Assembly: GCF_000024865.1 (NCBI RefSeq)
Contig: NC_013595.1
Location: forward strand, 558,001-622,000
From: Streptosporangium roseum DSM 43021
Lineage (GTDB): Bacteria; Actinomycetota; Actinomycetes; Streptosporangiales; Streptosporangiaceae
Reading direction: 5' to 3'
DNA length: 64,000 nt
Part shown: positions 34,196-43,539 of the stretch, one piece after another
Layout: the number at the start of each line of letters is the position of its first letter
Position numbering within the stretch: the stretch's first letter is position 1
The notes under the pieces: generated by a model
What the model saw: only the letters and a program-made list of their open reading frames with translations
Database searches by the model: none
What the model was told of the DNA's origin: nothing
Made by a program: the position numbers and the translations under genes

Positions 34196-34555
34196 ATGGA
34201 GCTGTATGCACCCATCCTGGTGCTCGCCGTTCTCGCGGCGGGATTCGCGGTCTTCTCAGTGACGATCGCGCCCTTCACCGGTCCCAGGCGCTGGAACCGC
34301 GCGAAACTCGACGCCTACGAGTGCGGTATCGAGCCGACGCCCCAGCCGGTCGGTGGTGGCCGCTTTCCGCTGAAGTACATGATCACCGCGATGCTGTTCA
34401 TCGTCTTCGACATCGAGATCATCTTCCTCTACCCGTGGGCGGTCGCGTTCGACCAGCTCGGGATGTTCGGGTTGGTCGAGATGGTGCTGTTCATCGTCAC
34501 CGTGCTCGTGGCCTACGCGTACGTGTGGCGCCGCAAGGGTCTGGACTGGGACTAG
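34196..34555 (+). CDS. nuoA: NADH-quinone oxidoreductase subunit A
   Basis: Complex I membrane subunit of 119 aa with three helices. It contains the conserved YECGIEPTPQ loop (about residues 41-50) with the Cys used as a conformational marker in this subunit, and FPLKYMITAMLFIVFDIEIIFLYPW. A strong GAGAGGAGG ribosome site precedes the ATG. It opens a complete nuoA-N operon whose genes mostly overlap or lie a few bases apart. Confidence 0.97.
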   Translation: MELYAPILVLAVLAAGFAVFSVTIAPFTGPRRWNRAKLDAYECGIEPTPQPVGGGRFPLKYMITAMLFIVFDIEIIFLYPWAVAFDQLGMFGLVEMVLFIVTVLVAYAYVWRRKGLDWD

Positions 34556-34557
34556 AT

Positions 34558-35109
34558 ATGGGACTTGAAGAGAAACTTCCGAGCGGGTTCATGCTCAGCA
34601 CGGTCGAGCAGGTGGCCGGCTGGGCGCGCAAGAACTCCGTGTGGCCGGCGACCTTCGGTCTCGCCTGCTGTGCCATCGAGCTGATGTCCACCGGCGGTCC
34701 CAAGCACGACCTGGCGCGCTTCGGCATGGAGCGCGCTTCGGCGTCTCCGCGACAGGCCGACCTGATGATCGTGGCGGGCCGGCTGTCCCAGAAGATGGCC
34801 CCGGTGCTGCGCCAGATCTACGACCAGATGGCCGAGCCCAAGTGGGTCATCGCCATGGGCGTCTGCGCCTCCAGCGGCGGCATGTTCAACAACTACGCCA
34901 TCGTGCAGGGCGTGGACCACGTCGTCCCCGTCGACATCTACCTGCCCGGCTGCCCGCCGCGGCCCGAGATGCTCATCGACGCGATCGTGAAGCTGCACGA
35001 CAAGATCCAGAACACGAAGTTCGGCGCGCATCGCGCCAAGCAGATCGACGAGCTCGAACTGCAGGCGCTGCGGACGCTGCCGCTGATCGACCAGGGAACC
35101 GTCAAATGA
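34558..35109 (+). CDS. nuoB: NADH-quinone oxidoreductase subunit B
   Basis: Peripheral-arm subunit of 183 aa holding the N2 [4Fe-4S] cluster, the final electron donor to quinone. The cluster ligands appear as the CC pair in FGLACCAIELM (about residues 37-38), GVCASSGGMFNNY (about 102) and PGCPPRPE (about 132). The start ATG 34558 lies two bases after the nuoA stop. The 87-base gap to nuoC holds a GAGCG-rich stretch resembling those after nuoC and nuoF. Confidence 0.97.
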   Translation: MGLEEKLPSGFMLSTVEQVAGWARKNSVWPATFGLACCAIELMSTGGPKHDLARFGMERASASPRQADLMIVAGRLSQKMAPVLRQIYDQMAEPKWVIAMGVCASSGGMFNNYAIVQGVDHVVPVDIYLPGCPPRPEMLIDAIVKLHDKIQNTKFGAHRAKQIDELELQALRTLPLIDQGTVK

Positions 35110-35196
35110 GCAGGTGGAGCGAGCCCGACGCGGTGAGCGCAGTGGCCCACGAGGCACGAGTGGTCCGCGTAGCGAACGAGGAGCGGTGAGCGACTG

Positions 35197-35874
35197 ATGA
35201 GCACGGACAATCTCCCCGAGGTCCCGGAGGAGCCGATCGCCCACCTGGGCATGTTCGGCGCCTCGGGCTCCGGTGACACCTCCGGTTACGGCGGCCTGGT
35301 CGTACGGCGCCAGGCTCAGCTGTCCACCCCCCGCCCCTACGGCGGCTACTTCGACACCGTCGCCGACGAGCTGGAGCGCGCCCTGGGCGGCGACCTCGGC
35401 GACGCCGTCGAGCGCGTGGTCGTGGACCGCGGCGAGCTGACCTTCCACGTCAAGCGCGAGCGGCTGCTGGAGGTCGCCAGGACCCTGCGCGACGACGCCG
35501 CCCTCCGCTTCGAGCTCTCGCTCGGCGTCTCCGGCGTGCACTACCCCCACCTTGAGGGGGAGGAGCTGCGCGCGGTGATCCACCTGTGCTCGATCACGCA
35601 CAACAGGCGGCTGCGCCTTGAGGTGTCCTGCCCCGACGCCGACCCGCACATCCCCTCCACCGTCTCGGTCTACCCGACCCACGACTGGCACGAGCGGGAG
35701 ACCTGGGACTTCTTCGGGATCGTCTTCGACGGCCACCCGGCGCTGACCCGCATCATGATGCCCGACGACTGGGACGGTCACCCCCAGCGCAAGGACTACC
35801 CGCTGGGGGGCATCCCGGTCGAGTACCGCGGTGCCGAGATTCCCGCGCCGGACCAGAGGAGGTCGTACAAGTGA
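35197..35874 (+). CDS. nuoC: NADH-quinone oxidoreductase subunit C
   Basis: Hydrophilic subunit of 225 aa (30-kDa homologue) that sits beside NuoD. The family signature HERETWDFFGIVFDGHPALTRIMMPDDWDGHPQRKDYPLGG is present near the C-terminus (about residues 165-205). NuoC and NuoD are separate genes here, unlike the fused NuoCD of enterobacteria. The N-terminal 45 residues are variable. The ATG at 35197 follows GGAGCGGTGAGCGACTG. Confidence 0.96.
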   Translation: MSTDNLPEVPEEPIAHLGMFGASGSGDTSGYGGLVVRRQAQLSTPRPYGGYFDTVADELERALGGDLGDAVERVVVDRGELTFHVKRERLLEVARTLRDDAALRFELSLGVSGVHYPHLEGEELRAVIHLCSITHNRRLRLEVSCPDADPHIPSTVSVYPTHDWHERETWDFFGIVFDGHPALTRIMMPDDWDGHPQRKDYPLGGIPVEYRGAEIPAPDQRRSYK

Positions 35875-35938
35875 GCGAGCGCGGCGAGCGAGCCGGCGAG
35901 CAGAGCGGCATTCGCACGAGGCCGACGGGGGAGGACTC

Positions 35939-37264
35939 GTGAGCGCTCCGTACGAGGAGGCCACCGAGGGCAAGGTCTACACCGTCTCCGGCAACGACTG
36001 GACGGAGCTGGTCGAGACCCTCAGCGGCCAGCAGGACGAGCAGCTCGTCATCAACATGGGTCCGCAGCACCCGTCCACGCACGGCGTGCTCCGCCTGGTC
36101 CTGAACCTGGACGGCGAGACGGTCACCGAGGCCCGCACGGTCATCGGCTACCTGCACACCGGCATCGAGAAGAACATCGAGTACCGGACGTGGACCCAGG
36201 GGACCACGTTCGTCACCCGGATGGACTACCTCGCGCCGATCTTCAACGAGACCGCCTACTGCATGGGCGTCGAGAAGCTGCTGGGCATCACCGACCGGAT
36301 CCCCGAGCGGGCCCAGGCCATCCGCGTGATGATGATGGAGCTCACCCGCATCTCCTCGCACATGGTGGCCATCGGCACCTTCGGCATGGAGCTGGGCGCG
36401 ACCACGCCGTTCCTGTTCGGGTCCCGCGAGCGCGAGATGGTGCTCGACGTGATGGAGTACATCACCGGCCTGCGGATGAACATGGCCTACGTCCGGCCCG
36501 GCGGCGTCTCCGTCGACCTCCCGGCCGGTGCCGTGGACAAGGTCGGCGAGCTGCTCAAGGTCATGCCGGGGCGCATCAAGGACATGCGCAAGATGCTCGA
36601 CGCGAACCCGGTCTACCTGGCCCGTACCAAGGACGTCGCCTACCTCGACCTCACCGGCTGCATGGCGCTGGGCGTCACCGGGCCGATGCTGCGGGCCGCG
36701 GGCCTGCCCTGGGACCTGCGCAAGTCGCAGCCCTACTGCGGCTACGAGACCTACGAGTTCGACGTCCCGACCGAGAAGACCGCCGACGTCTACGGCCGCT
36801 ACCTCGTGCGCGTGGCCGAGATGGAGGAGTCGCTCAAGATCATTGAGCAGGCCCTGGACCGCCTGTCCGGCCCGCTCAAGGGCGGCCGCGTGATGGTGGA
36901 CGACAAGAAGATCGGCTGGCCCGCGCAGCTCGCGCTGGGCCCCGACGGCCTCGGCAACTCGCCCGACCACATCGCGCACATCATGAGCGGCTCGATGGAA
37001 GCGCTGATCCACCACTTCAAGCTGGTGACCGAGGGCTTCCGGGTCCCGGCGGGACAGGCCTTCGCCTCGGTCGAGTCGCCCCGCGGCGAGCTCGGCGCCC
37101 ACGTGGTCAGCGACGGCGGCACCCGGCCCTACCGCGTGCACTTCCGCGACCCGTCCTTCACGAACCTGCAGGCCATGCCGGCGACGTGCGAGGGTGGCAT
37201 GGTCGCCGACGTCATCTCGGCAGTGGCTTCGATCGACCCCGTCATGGGAGGTGTGGACCGGTGA
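35939..37264 (+). CDS. nuoD: NADH-quinone oxidoreductase subunit D
   Basis: Quinone-site subunit of 441 aa (49-kDa homologue). It has the NMGPQHPSTHGVLRL loop (about residues 37-51), which includes the quinone-site His, and the C-terminal arginine-containing FRDPSFTNLQ segment. The GTG at 35939 is chosen because GGGGGAGGA lies at 35927-35935. The 64-base gap after nuoC begins with GTGAGCGAGCG-type repeat sequence overlapping the nuoC stop. Confidence 0.97.
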   Translation: MSAPYEEATEGKVYTVSGNDWTELVETLSGQQDEQLVINMGPQHPSTHGVLRLVLNLDGETVTEARTVIGYLHTGIEKNIEYRTWTQGTTFVTRMDYLAPIFNETAYCMGVEKLLGITDRIPERAQAIRVMMMELTRISSHMVAIGTFGMELGATTPFLFGSREREMVLDVMEYITGLRMNMAYVRPGGVSVDLPAGAVDKVGELLKVMPGRIKDMRKMLDANPVYLARTKDVAYLDLTGCMALGVTGPMLRAAGLPWDLRKSQPYCGYETYEFDVPTEKTADVYGRYLVRVAEMEESLKIIEQALDRLSGPLKGGRVMVDDKKIGWPAQLALGPDGLGNSPDHIAHIMSGSMEALIHHFKLVTEGFRVPAGQAFASVESPRGELGAHVVSDGGTRPYRVHFRDPSFTNLQAMPATCEGGMVADVISAVASIDPVMGGVDR

Positions 37265-37920
37265 CGTATACACCGGAAGTCCGCGAGCGTCTGGAGCAGG
37301 ACGCCAAGGAGATCATCGGCCGCTATCCCAAGACCAGGTCGGCCCTGCTGCCCCTGCTGCACCTGGTGCAGTCGGAGGACGGCTACGTCTCCGACGACGG
37401 TCAGGAGTTCTGCGCCGAGATGCTCGGCCTGAGCAAGGCCGAGGTCGTGGGCGTGTCCACCTTCTACACGATGTACAAGCGCAAGCCGATGGGCGACTAC
37501 CACGTCGGCGTGTGCATCAACACGCTGTGCGCGGTCATGGGCGGCGACCAGATCTGGGACGAGCTCTCCGAGCACGCCGGCGTCGGCCACGACGAGACGA
37601 CGCCGGACGGGAAGGTCTCGCTGGAGCGGCTGGAGTGCAACGCCGCCTGCGACTTCGCCCCGGTGATGATGGTCAACTGGGAGTTCTTCGACAACCAGAC
37701 CCCCGCATCGGCCAAGCAGCTCGTCGACGACCTGAGGGACGGCAAGGAGATCTCGCCGACCCGCGGCCCCAAGAAGCTCTGCACCTTCAAGGAGGCCTCG
37801 CGGGTGCTGTCGGGCCTGCCCGACGGCCTGGCCGCTGACGGTCCCTCGGCGAGCGGTCCCTCACTCGAGGGCCTCAAGATCGCCAAGGCCAACGGATGGA
37901 AGGCCCCAGAGGCACCATGA
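37261..37920 (+). CDS. nuoE: NADH-quinone oxidoreductase subunit E
   Basis: Thioredoxin-like subunit of 219 aa binding the N1a [2Fe-2S] cluster; ligands lie in GVCINTLCAVMGG (about residues 82-87) and ECNAACDFAP (about 122-126). The N-terminal helical domain begins YTPEVRERLEQDAKEI. The C-terminal 45 residues (Ser/Pro/Gly-rich) extend past the usual domain. The GTG at 37261 overlaps the nuoD stop (GTGA), and its own stop overlaps nuoF. Confidence 0.96.
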   Translation: MTYTPEVRERLEQDAKEIIGRYPKTRSALLPLLHLVQSEDGYVSDDGQEFCAEMLGLSKAEVVGVSTFYTMYKRKPMGDYHVGVCINTLCAVMGGDQIWDELSEHAGVGHDETTPDGKVSLERLECNAACDFAPVMMVNWEFFDNQTPASAKQLVDDLRDGKEISPTRGPKKLCTFKEASRVLSGLPDGLAADGPSASGPSLEGLKIAKANGWKAPEAP

Positions 37921-39203
37921 CGACTCTCACCCCGGTCCTCACCGCGAACTGGGACCAGCCCAACTCCTTCACCCTGGAGGGCTACGGCGACTACTCGGCG
38001 GCCAGGAAGGCGCTGGGCATGGACCCCGACGCCGTCATCCAGGCCGTCAAGGACTCCGGCCTCCGCGGCCGCGGAGGCGCGGGCTTCCCCACCGGCATGA
38101 AGTGGGGCTTCATCCCGCAGGGCGACGGCAAGCCGCACTACCTGGTGGTCAACGCCGACGAGTCCGAGCCGGGCACGTGCAAGGACATCCCGCTGATGAT
38201 GGCCAACCCGCACTCGCTGGTCGAGGGCATCATCATCACGTCCTACGCGATCCGCGCCAACCACGCCTTCATCTACGTGCGCGGCGAGGTGCTGCACGTC
38301 ATCCGCCGCCTGCAGGCGGCCGTGGCCGAGGCCTACGACAAGGGCCTGCTCGGCAAGGACCTCTTCGGCTCCGGTTTCGACCTGGAGCTCGTGGTCCACA
38401 GCGGAGCGGGCGCCTACATCTGTGGCGAGGAGACGGCGCTGCTCGACTCGCTGGAGGGCTATCGCGGCCAACCTCGGCTCAAGCCCCCCTTCCCCGCCGT
38501 GGCGGGTCTTTACGCCTCGCCGACTGTCGTGAACAACGTGGAGTCGGTGGCCAGTGTTCCCTCGATCATCTCCAACGGGGCCGAATGGTTCGCGGGGATG
38601 GGCACCGAGAAGTCCAAGGGCTTCGGCATCTTCTCGCTGAGCGGTCACGTCACCCGTCCCGGCCAGTACGAGGCCCCGCTCGGCATCACGCTGCGCGAGC
38701 TGCTCGACATGGCGGGCGGCATCCGCGAGGGGCACCAGATCAAGTTCTGGACCCCCGGCGGATCGTCCACCCCGATCTTCACCGACGAGCACCTGGACGT
38801 CCCGCTCGACTTCGAGTCGGTCGGGGCCAAGGGCTCCATGCTCGGCACCCGGGCCTTGCAGATCTTCGACGAGACCACCTGCGTGGTCCGCGCCGTGCTG
38901 CGATGGACCGAGTTCTACGCGCACGAGTCCTGCGGCAAGTGCACTCCCTGCCGGGAGGGCACCTACTGGCTCAAGCAGGTGCTCAAGCGGCTGGAGAAGG
39001 GGCAGGGCACCGAGGAGGACCTGACCACGATCACCGACATCGCCGACAACATCCTGGGCCGCTCCTTCTGCGCCCTGGGCGACGGTGCCACCAGCCCCAT
39101 CCACTCGTCGGTGAAGTACTTCCGCGACGAGTACCTCAAGCACTTCGAGATCGGCGGCTGCCCGTTCGATCACGCTCCGTCCACGGTGTGGGGGACCAAG
39201 TGA
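37917..39203 (+). CDS. nuoF: NADH-quinone oxidoreductase subunit F
   Basis: NADH-binding subunit of 428 aa with FMN and the N3 [4Fe-4S] cluster. It carries the FMN/NADH glycine loop GLRGRGGAGFPTGMKW (about residues 48-63), YVRGE, GAGAYICGEETALLDSLEG, and cluster ligands in SCGKCTPCREGTYW (about 341-354) plus a later Cys in GRSFCALGD. The start ATG (37917) overlaps the nuoE stop. A 67-base gap with a GTGAGCGAGCG-type repeat separates it from nuoG. Confidence 0.97.
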   Translation: MTTLTPVLTANWDQPNSFTLEGYGDYSAARKALGMDPDAVIQAVKDSGLRGRGGAGFPTGMKWGFIPQGDGKPHYLVVNADESEPGTCKDIPLMMANPHSLVEGIIITSYAIRANHAFIYVRGEVLHVIRRLQAAVAEAYDKGLLGKDLFGSGFDLELVVHSGAGAYICGEETALLDSLEGYRGQPRLKPPFPAVAGLYASPTVVNNVESVASVPSIISNGAEWFAGMGTEKSKGFGIFSLSGHVTRPGQYEAPLGITLRELLDMAGGIREGHQIKFWTPGGSSTPIFTDEHLDVPLDFESVGAKGSMLGTRALQIFDETTCVVRAVLRWTEFYAHESCGKCTPCREGTYWLKQVLKRLEKGQGTEEDLTTITDIADNILGRSFCALGDGATSPIHSSVKYFRDEYLKHFEIGGCPFDHAPSTVWGTK

Positions 39204-39270
39204 GCGAGCGGAGCGAGGCAACCAGCAAGCACAGCACCGTTTCGGTCATGGGGCCGACGGAGGAGGCGCC

Positions 39271-41694
39271 ATGACCGTCGAAGCGACGACCCCGGCCCAG
39301 GCGCCGGTAGACCTGGTGACCGTCACGATCGACGGTTTCCAGGTGAGCGTCCCCAAGGGCACGATGATCATCCGGGCGGCCGAGCTGCTCGGAATCCAGA
39401 TTCCCCGGTTCTGCGACCACCCGCTCCTGGAGCCGGCGGCCAACTGCCGCCAGTGCCTGGTGGACATCCCGGACGCGGGCAACGGCCGGGGCTTCCCGAA
39501 GCCGCAGCCGTCCTGCGCCATCGAGGTCGCCCCGGGCATGGTCATCCAGACCCAGCTCACCTCCCCGGTCGCGGAGAAGGCCCAGCGCGGTGTCATGGAG
39601 CTGCTGCTCCTGAACCACCCGCTGGACTGCCCGGTCTGCGACAAGGGCGGCGAGTGCCCGCTGCAGAACCAGGCCATGTCCAACGGTCAGGGCGAGAGCC
39701 GCTTCGAGGAGAAGAAGCGCACCTTCGACAAGCCGGTGGCGCTCTCCACCGAGGTGCTGCTCGACCGCGAGCGCTGCGTCCAGTGCGCCCGCTGCATCCG
39801 CTTCTCCGATGAGATCGCCGGTGACCCGCTCATCGACTTCTTCGAGCGCGGGGCCAAGGAGCAGGTCGGCGCCGCCAACGGCGAGCCGTTCGAGTCCTAC
39901 TTCTCGGGCAACACCATCCAGATCTGCCCCGTGGGCGCGCTGACCGGCGCCGCCTACCGCTTCCAGGCCCGCCCGTTCGACCTGGTCTCCACGCCCAGCG
40001 CGTGCGAGCACTGCGCCAGCGGCTGCTCCCTCCGCACCGACCACCGCCGGGGCAAGGTCACCCGCCGGCTGGCCGGGGACGACCCGGAGGTCAACGAGGA
40101 GTGGAACTGCGACAAGGGCCGCTGGGCCTTCACCTACGCCACCCAGCCCGACCGGCTGAAGACCCCCCTCGTCCGTGACGAGGAGGGCCGCCTGGTGCCG
40201 GCCTCCTGGCCCGAGGCGCTCGCCGCCGCGGCCCAGGGCCTGGCCGCCGCCCGCGGCAGCGCCGGTGTCCTCGTCGGTGGCCGCGTCACCGTCGAGGAGG
40301 CCTACGGCTACGCCAAGTTCGCCCGGATCGCGCTCGGCACCAACGACGTCGACTTCCGGTCCCGGCCCCACTCCGCGGAGGAGGCGCAGTTCCTCGCGCA
40401 CGCCGTCGCGGGCAAGGGCATCGAGATCCGCTACCGCGACCTGGAGAAGGCCCCGGCCGTGCTCCTGGTGGGCTTCGAGCCCGAGGACGAGTCGCCGATC
40501 GTCTTCCTCCGCCTGCGGAAGGCGTGGCGGAAGAAGGGCCTGAAGGTCTTCTCGATCGCTCCGTTCGCGGGCGAGGGCCTCGCCAAGATGGGCGGCACGC
40601 TGGTGCGCACGCTGCCCGGTGCCGAGGCCGCGGCCGTCGAGGACCTGATCTCCGGTGTCTCGCCGATCGCCGAGGCCGTCAAGCAGCCGGGCGTGATCAT
40701 TCTCGCCGGTGAGCGGCTCGCCACCGCGCCGGGCGCGCTGTCCGCGCTGGTACGGCTGGCCGAGGCCGGCGGCGCCCGCCTGGGCTGGGTCCCGCGCCGC
40801 GCCGGTGAGCGCGGTGCGATCGAGGCCGGAGCGCTGCCGAACCTGCTGCCGATCGGCCGCCCGGTCGACGACGCCTCCGCCCGCGCCGAAGTGGCCAGGG
40901 TGTGGAACGTCGCCTCGCTCCCCGACACCCCGGGCCGCGACACCTCCGCCATCCTGGCGGCGGCGCTGAACGGAGAGCTCGACGCCCTCGTCGTCGCCGG
41001 TGTCGACCCCGACGACCTGGCCGACCCCGAGGCCGCCCTCGCGGCCCTGGAGAACACCCCGTTCATCGTGAGCCTGGAGCAGCGCGCCAGCGCGGTCACC
41101 GACCGCGCCGACGTGGTGCTGCCGGTCGCGACGGTGAGCGAGAAGTCCGGCACGTTCGTCAACTGGGAGGGCCGCGGCCGTACGTTCGAGGAGGCGCTCC
41201 CGGTCCCCGGGATCATGAGCGACCTGCGGACCATCGCCGCGATCGCCGACCACATGGACATCCACCTCGGCCTCCCGGACCCCGCGGCCGCCCGCCGCGA
41301 GCTCGGCTCGATCGGCGCGTGGCGCGGCTCCCGGGCCGCCGCCCCGGCCGTGAGCGCCCGGACGGCCGCCGCCCCCAAGGCCGGCGAGGCGTTCCTGGCC
41401 ACCTGGCACCTGCTGCTCGACGACGGCCGCCTGCAGGACGGCGAGCCGTACCTGGCGGGGACCGCCCGGACGGGTGAGGCGCTGGTGTCGGCGGCCACCG
41501 CGGCCGAGTCAGGCGTCGCCGACGGCGACAAGATCATCGTCACCACCGAGCAGGGCTCGCTGAGCCTGCCGGTGCGGATCGCCGACCTGCCCGACCGGGT
41601 GGTGTGGCTGCCGTCGAACTCCGCCGGCCGCTCGGTGACCCGTGACCTGTGCGCCACGGCCGGTGACATCGTCAAGATCGGGAGTGCCTCATGA
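39271..41694 (+). CDS. nuoG: NADH-quinone oxidoreductase subunit G
   Basis: Largest peripheral subunit, 807 aa. The N-terminal ferredoxin-type [2Fe-2S] domain has PRFCDHPLLEPAANCRQCLVD (about residues 47-67). It is followed by a His/Cys-ligated [4Fe-4S] site (LDCPVCDKGGECPLQ, about 115-128), two further cluster motifs (ERCVQCARCIRF, and NTIQICPVGALT), and a molybdopterin-oxidoreductase-like domain (about 245-800) that lacks the cofactor in complex I. The start has a strong GGAGGAGG site. The Ala/Pro-rich insertion near residues 690-710 is typical of actinobacterial length variation. Confidence 0.96.
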   Translation: MTVEATTPAQAPVDLVTVTIDGFQVSVPKGTMIIRAAELLGIQIPRFCDHPLLEPAANCRQCLVDIPDAGNGRGFPKPQPSCAIEVAPGMVIQTQLTSPVAEKAQRGVMELLLLNHPLDCPVCDKGGECPLQNQAMSNGQGESRFEEKKRTFDKPVALSTEVLLDRERCVQCARCIRFSDEIAGDPLIDFFERGAKEQVGAANGEPFESYFSGNTIQICPVGALTGAAYRFQARPFDLVSTPSACEHCASGCSLRTDHRRGKVTRRLAGDDPEVNEEWNCDKGRWAFTYATQPDRLKTPLVRDEEGRLVPASWPEALAAAAQGLAAARGSAGVLVGGRVTVEEAYGYAKFARIALGTNDVDFRSRPHSAEEAQFLAHAVAGKGIEIRYRDLEKAPAVLLVGFEPEDESPIVFLRLRKAWRKKGLKVFSIAPFAGEGLAKMGGTLVRTLPGAEAAAVEDLISGVSPIAEAVKQPGVIILAGERLATAPGALSALVRLAEAGGARLGWVPRRAGERGAIEAGALPNLLPIGRPVDDASARAEVARVWNVASLPDTPGRDTSAILAAALNGELDALVVAGVDPDDLADPEAALAALENTPFIVSLEQRASAVTDRADVVLPVATVSEKSGTFVNWEGRGRTFEEALPVPGIMSDLRTIAAIADHMDIHLGLPDPAAARRELGSIGAWRGSRAAAPAVSARTAAAPKAGEAFLATWHLLLDDGRLQDGEPYLAGTARTGEALVSAATAAESGVADGDKIIVTTEQGSLSLPVRIADLPDRVVWLPSNSAGRSVTRDLCATAGDIVKIGSAS

Positions 41695-43037
41695 GGACTC
41701 TTCTCGTAGCGGCCGATCCGACCCTTGCCGACTTCGGCAAGGATCCGCTCTGGATCAGCATCATCAAGGCCGCCGTCATCTTCATCGTCCTGATGCTGGG
41801 CGTGCTCTTCGGCGTGTGGTTCGAGCGCAAGCTGATCTCCCGCATGCAGAACCGGTACGGCCCCAACCGGGCCGGGAAGTTCGGCCTGCTGCAGTCGGTG
41901 GCCGACGGACTGAAGATGGGTCTCAAGGAAGACCTGATGCCGCGGACCGTGGACAAGGTGATCTACTTCATCGCCCCGGTCGTCCTCGCGGTCCCCGCCT
42001 TCCTGGCCTTCTCGGTCATCCCCATGGGCCCCATGGTCTCGATGTTCGGCGTCACGACGCCGCTGCAGCTCACCGACCTGCCGGTCGCGGTGCTGCTGGT
42101 GCTGGCGATGGCCTCGATCAGCGTGTACGGCATCGTGCTCGCCGGTTGGGGATCGCGCTCGCCGTACACGATCCTGGGCGGCCTGCGGGCCAGCGCGCAG
42201 GTGGTCTCCTACGAGATCGCGATGGGCCTGTCGTTCGTGGGCGTCTTCCTGTTCGCGGGGACGCTGTCCACCTCGGAGATCGTCAGCGCGCAGGCCTCCG
42301 GCGGCACGTTCCCGCTGGGCGGCCTCGACATCCCGATGCCCTCGTGGTACATGATCCTGCTGATCCCGTCCTTCCTGATCTACATCGTCACGATGCTGGG
42401 CGAGACCAACCGGGTCCCCTTCGACCTGCCCGAGGGCGAGGGCGAGCTGGTCGGCGGCTTCCAGACCGAGTACTCCAACTCGCTGAAGTTCGCGGTCATC
42501 ATGCTCGCCGAGTACGTCAACGTCTTCGTGGTGTCGGCCGTGTCGATCACCCTGTTCATGGGCGGCTGGCGGGCCCCGTTCCCGATCTCCATGTGGGACG
42601 GCGCGAACGCCGGCTGGTGGCCGCTGCTGTGGTTCTTCCTCAAGATGGTGCTGGTCTTCTCCTTCTTCATCTGGTGCCGCGCCTCGCTGCCGCGAGTCCG
42701 CTACGACCAGCTCATGGCACTCGGCTGGAAGATCCTCATCCCGATCAACCTCGGCTGGATCCTCCTGGTCGCCACCGTCCGGGCCATGCAGATGGAGACC
42801 GTCGACAAGTCGCTCGTGCTGATCCTGGCCGCGATCGTGCTCGTCGGCTGCATCACCATCTGGTGGCGCTTCGACAGCGTGCTGCAGAAGCGCAAGGAGG
42901 AAAAGGCCGCTCAGGTCCAGGCCGAGTTCGAGCACCTCGAAGCCGAGCCGACCGCGGGTGGTTTCCCTGTGCCGCCGCTCGACCTGCCGCACTACCACGG
43001 GGTAGAGCGCAAGGAGGTTCCCAGTGGGACTAACTGA
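41691..43037 (+). CDS. nuoH: NADH-quinone oxidoreductase subunit H
   Basis: Membrane subunit of 448 aa forming the quinone tunnel with NuoB and NuoD. About eight to nine helices; signature segments are WFERKLISRMQNRYGPNRAG (about residues 43-62) and the acidic loop LGETNRVPFDLPEGEGELVGGFQTEYS (about 235-261). The C-terminus has an extra cytoplasmic tail of about 60 residues rich in Glu and Lys. The ATG overlaps the nuoG stop (ATGA), and the 3' end overlaps nuoI by fourteen bases. Confidence 0.97.
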   Translation: MRTLLVAADPTLADFGKDPLWISIIKAAVIFIVLMLGVLFGVWFERKLISRMQNRYGPNRAGKFGLLQSVADGLKMGLKEDLMPRTVDKVIYFIAPVVLAVPAFLAFSVIPMGPMVSMFGVTTPLQLTDLPVAVLLVLAMASISVYGIVLAGWGSRSPYTILGGLRASAQVVSYEIAMGLSFVGVFLFAGTLSTSEIVSAQASGGTFPLGGLDIPMPSWYMILLIPSFLIYIVTMLGETNRVPFDLPEGEGELVGGFQTEYSNSLKFAVIMLAEYVNVFVVSAVSITLFMGGWRAPFPISMWDGANAGWWPLLWFFLKMVLVFSFFIWCRASLPRVRYDQLMALGWKILIPINLGWILLVATVRAMQMETVDKSLVLILAAIVLVGCITIWWRFDSVLQKRKEEKAAQVQAEFEHLEAEPTAGGFPVPPLDLPHYHGVERKEVPSGTN

Positions 43038-43539
43038 TTGGCTGAATCCCGTCAAGGGGTTCGGCGTGACCTTCCACACCATGTTCAAGAAGGTCGAGAC
43101 GGTCAACTACCCCGAGGAGAAGAAGCCCACTGCTCCGCGTTTCCACGGCCGGCACCAGCTCAACCGCTGGCCCGACGGCCTGGAGAAGTGCGTCGGCTGT
43201 GAGCTCTGCGCCTGGGCCTGTCCGGCCGACGCGATCTTCGTCGAGGGTGCGGACAACACCGACGAGGAGCGGTTCTCGCCGGGCGAGCGCTACGGGCGCA
43301 CCTACCAGATCAACTATCTGCGGTGCATCCTGTGCGGCCTGTGCATCGAGGCCTGCCCCACCCGCGCGCTGACCATGACCAACGAGTACGAGCTCGCCGA
43401 CTCCAGCCGCGAGAGCCTCATCTACACCAAGGAGATGCTCCTCGCGCCGCTCGGTCCCGGCATGGAGCTCCCCCCTCACCCCATGCGTCTGGGTGAGACG
43501 GAAGAGGACTACTACCGGCTGGGACGTAACAATGGGTGA
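43024..43539 (+). CDS. nuoI: NADH-quinone oxidoreductase subunit I
   Basis: Ferredoxin-like subunit of 171 aa with two [4Fe-4S] clusters (N6a/N6b): CVGCELCAWACPADAIF (about residues 58-74) and CILCGLCIEACPTRAL (about 101-116). The N-terminal amphipathic segment begins GLTDWLNPVKGFGVTF. The GTG start at 43024 lies inside the end of nuoH, after AAGGAGG at 43011-43017. Confidence 0.97.
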   Translation: MGLTDWLNPVKGFGVTFHTMFKKVETVNYPEEKKPTAPRFHGRHQLNRWPDGLEKCVGCELCAWACPADAIFVEGADNTDEERFSPGERYGRTYQINYLRCILCGLCIEACPTRALTMTNEYELADSSRESLIYTKEMLLAPLGPGMELPPHPMRLGETEEDYYRLGRNNG

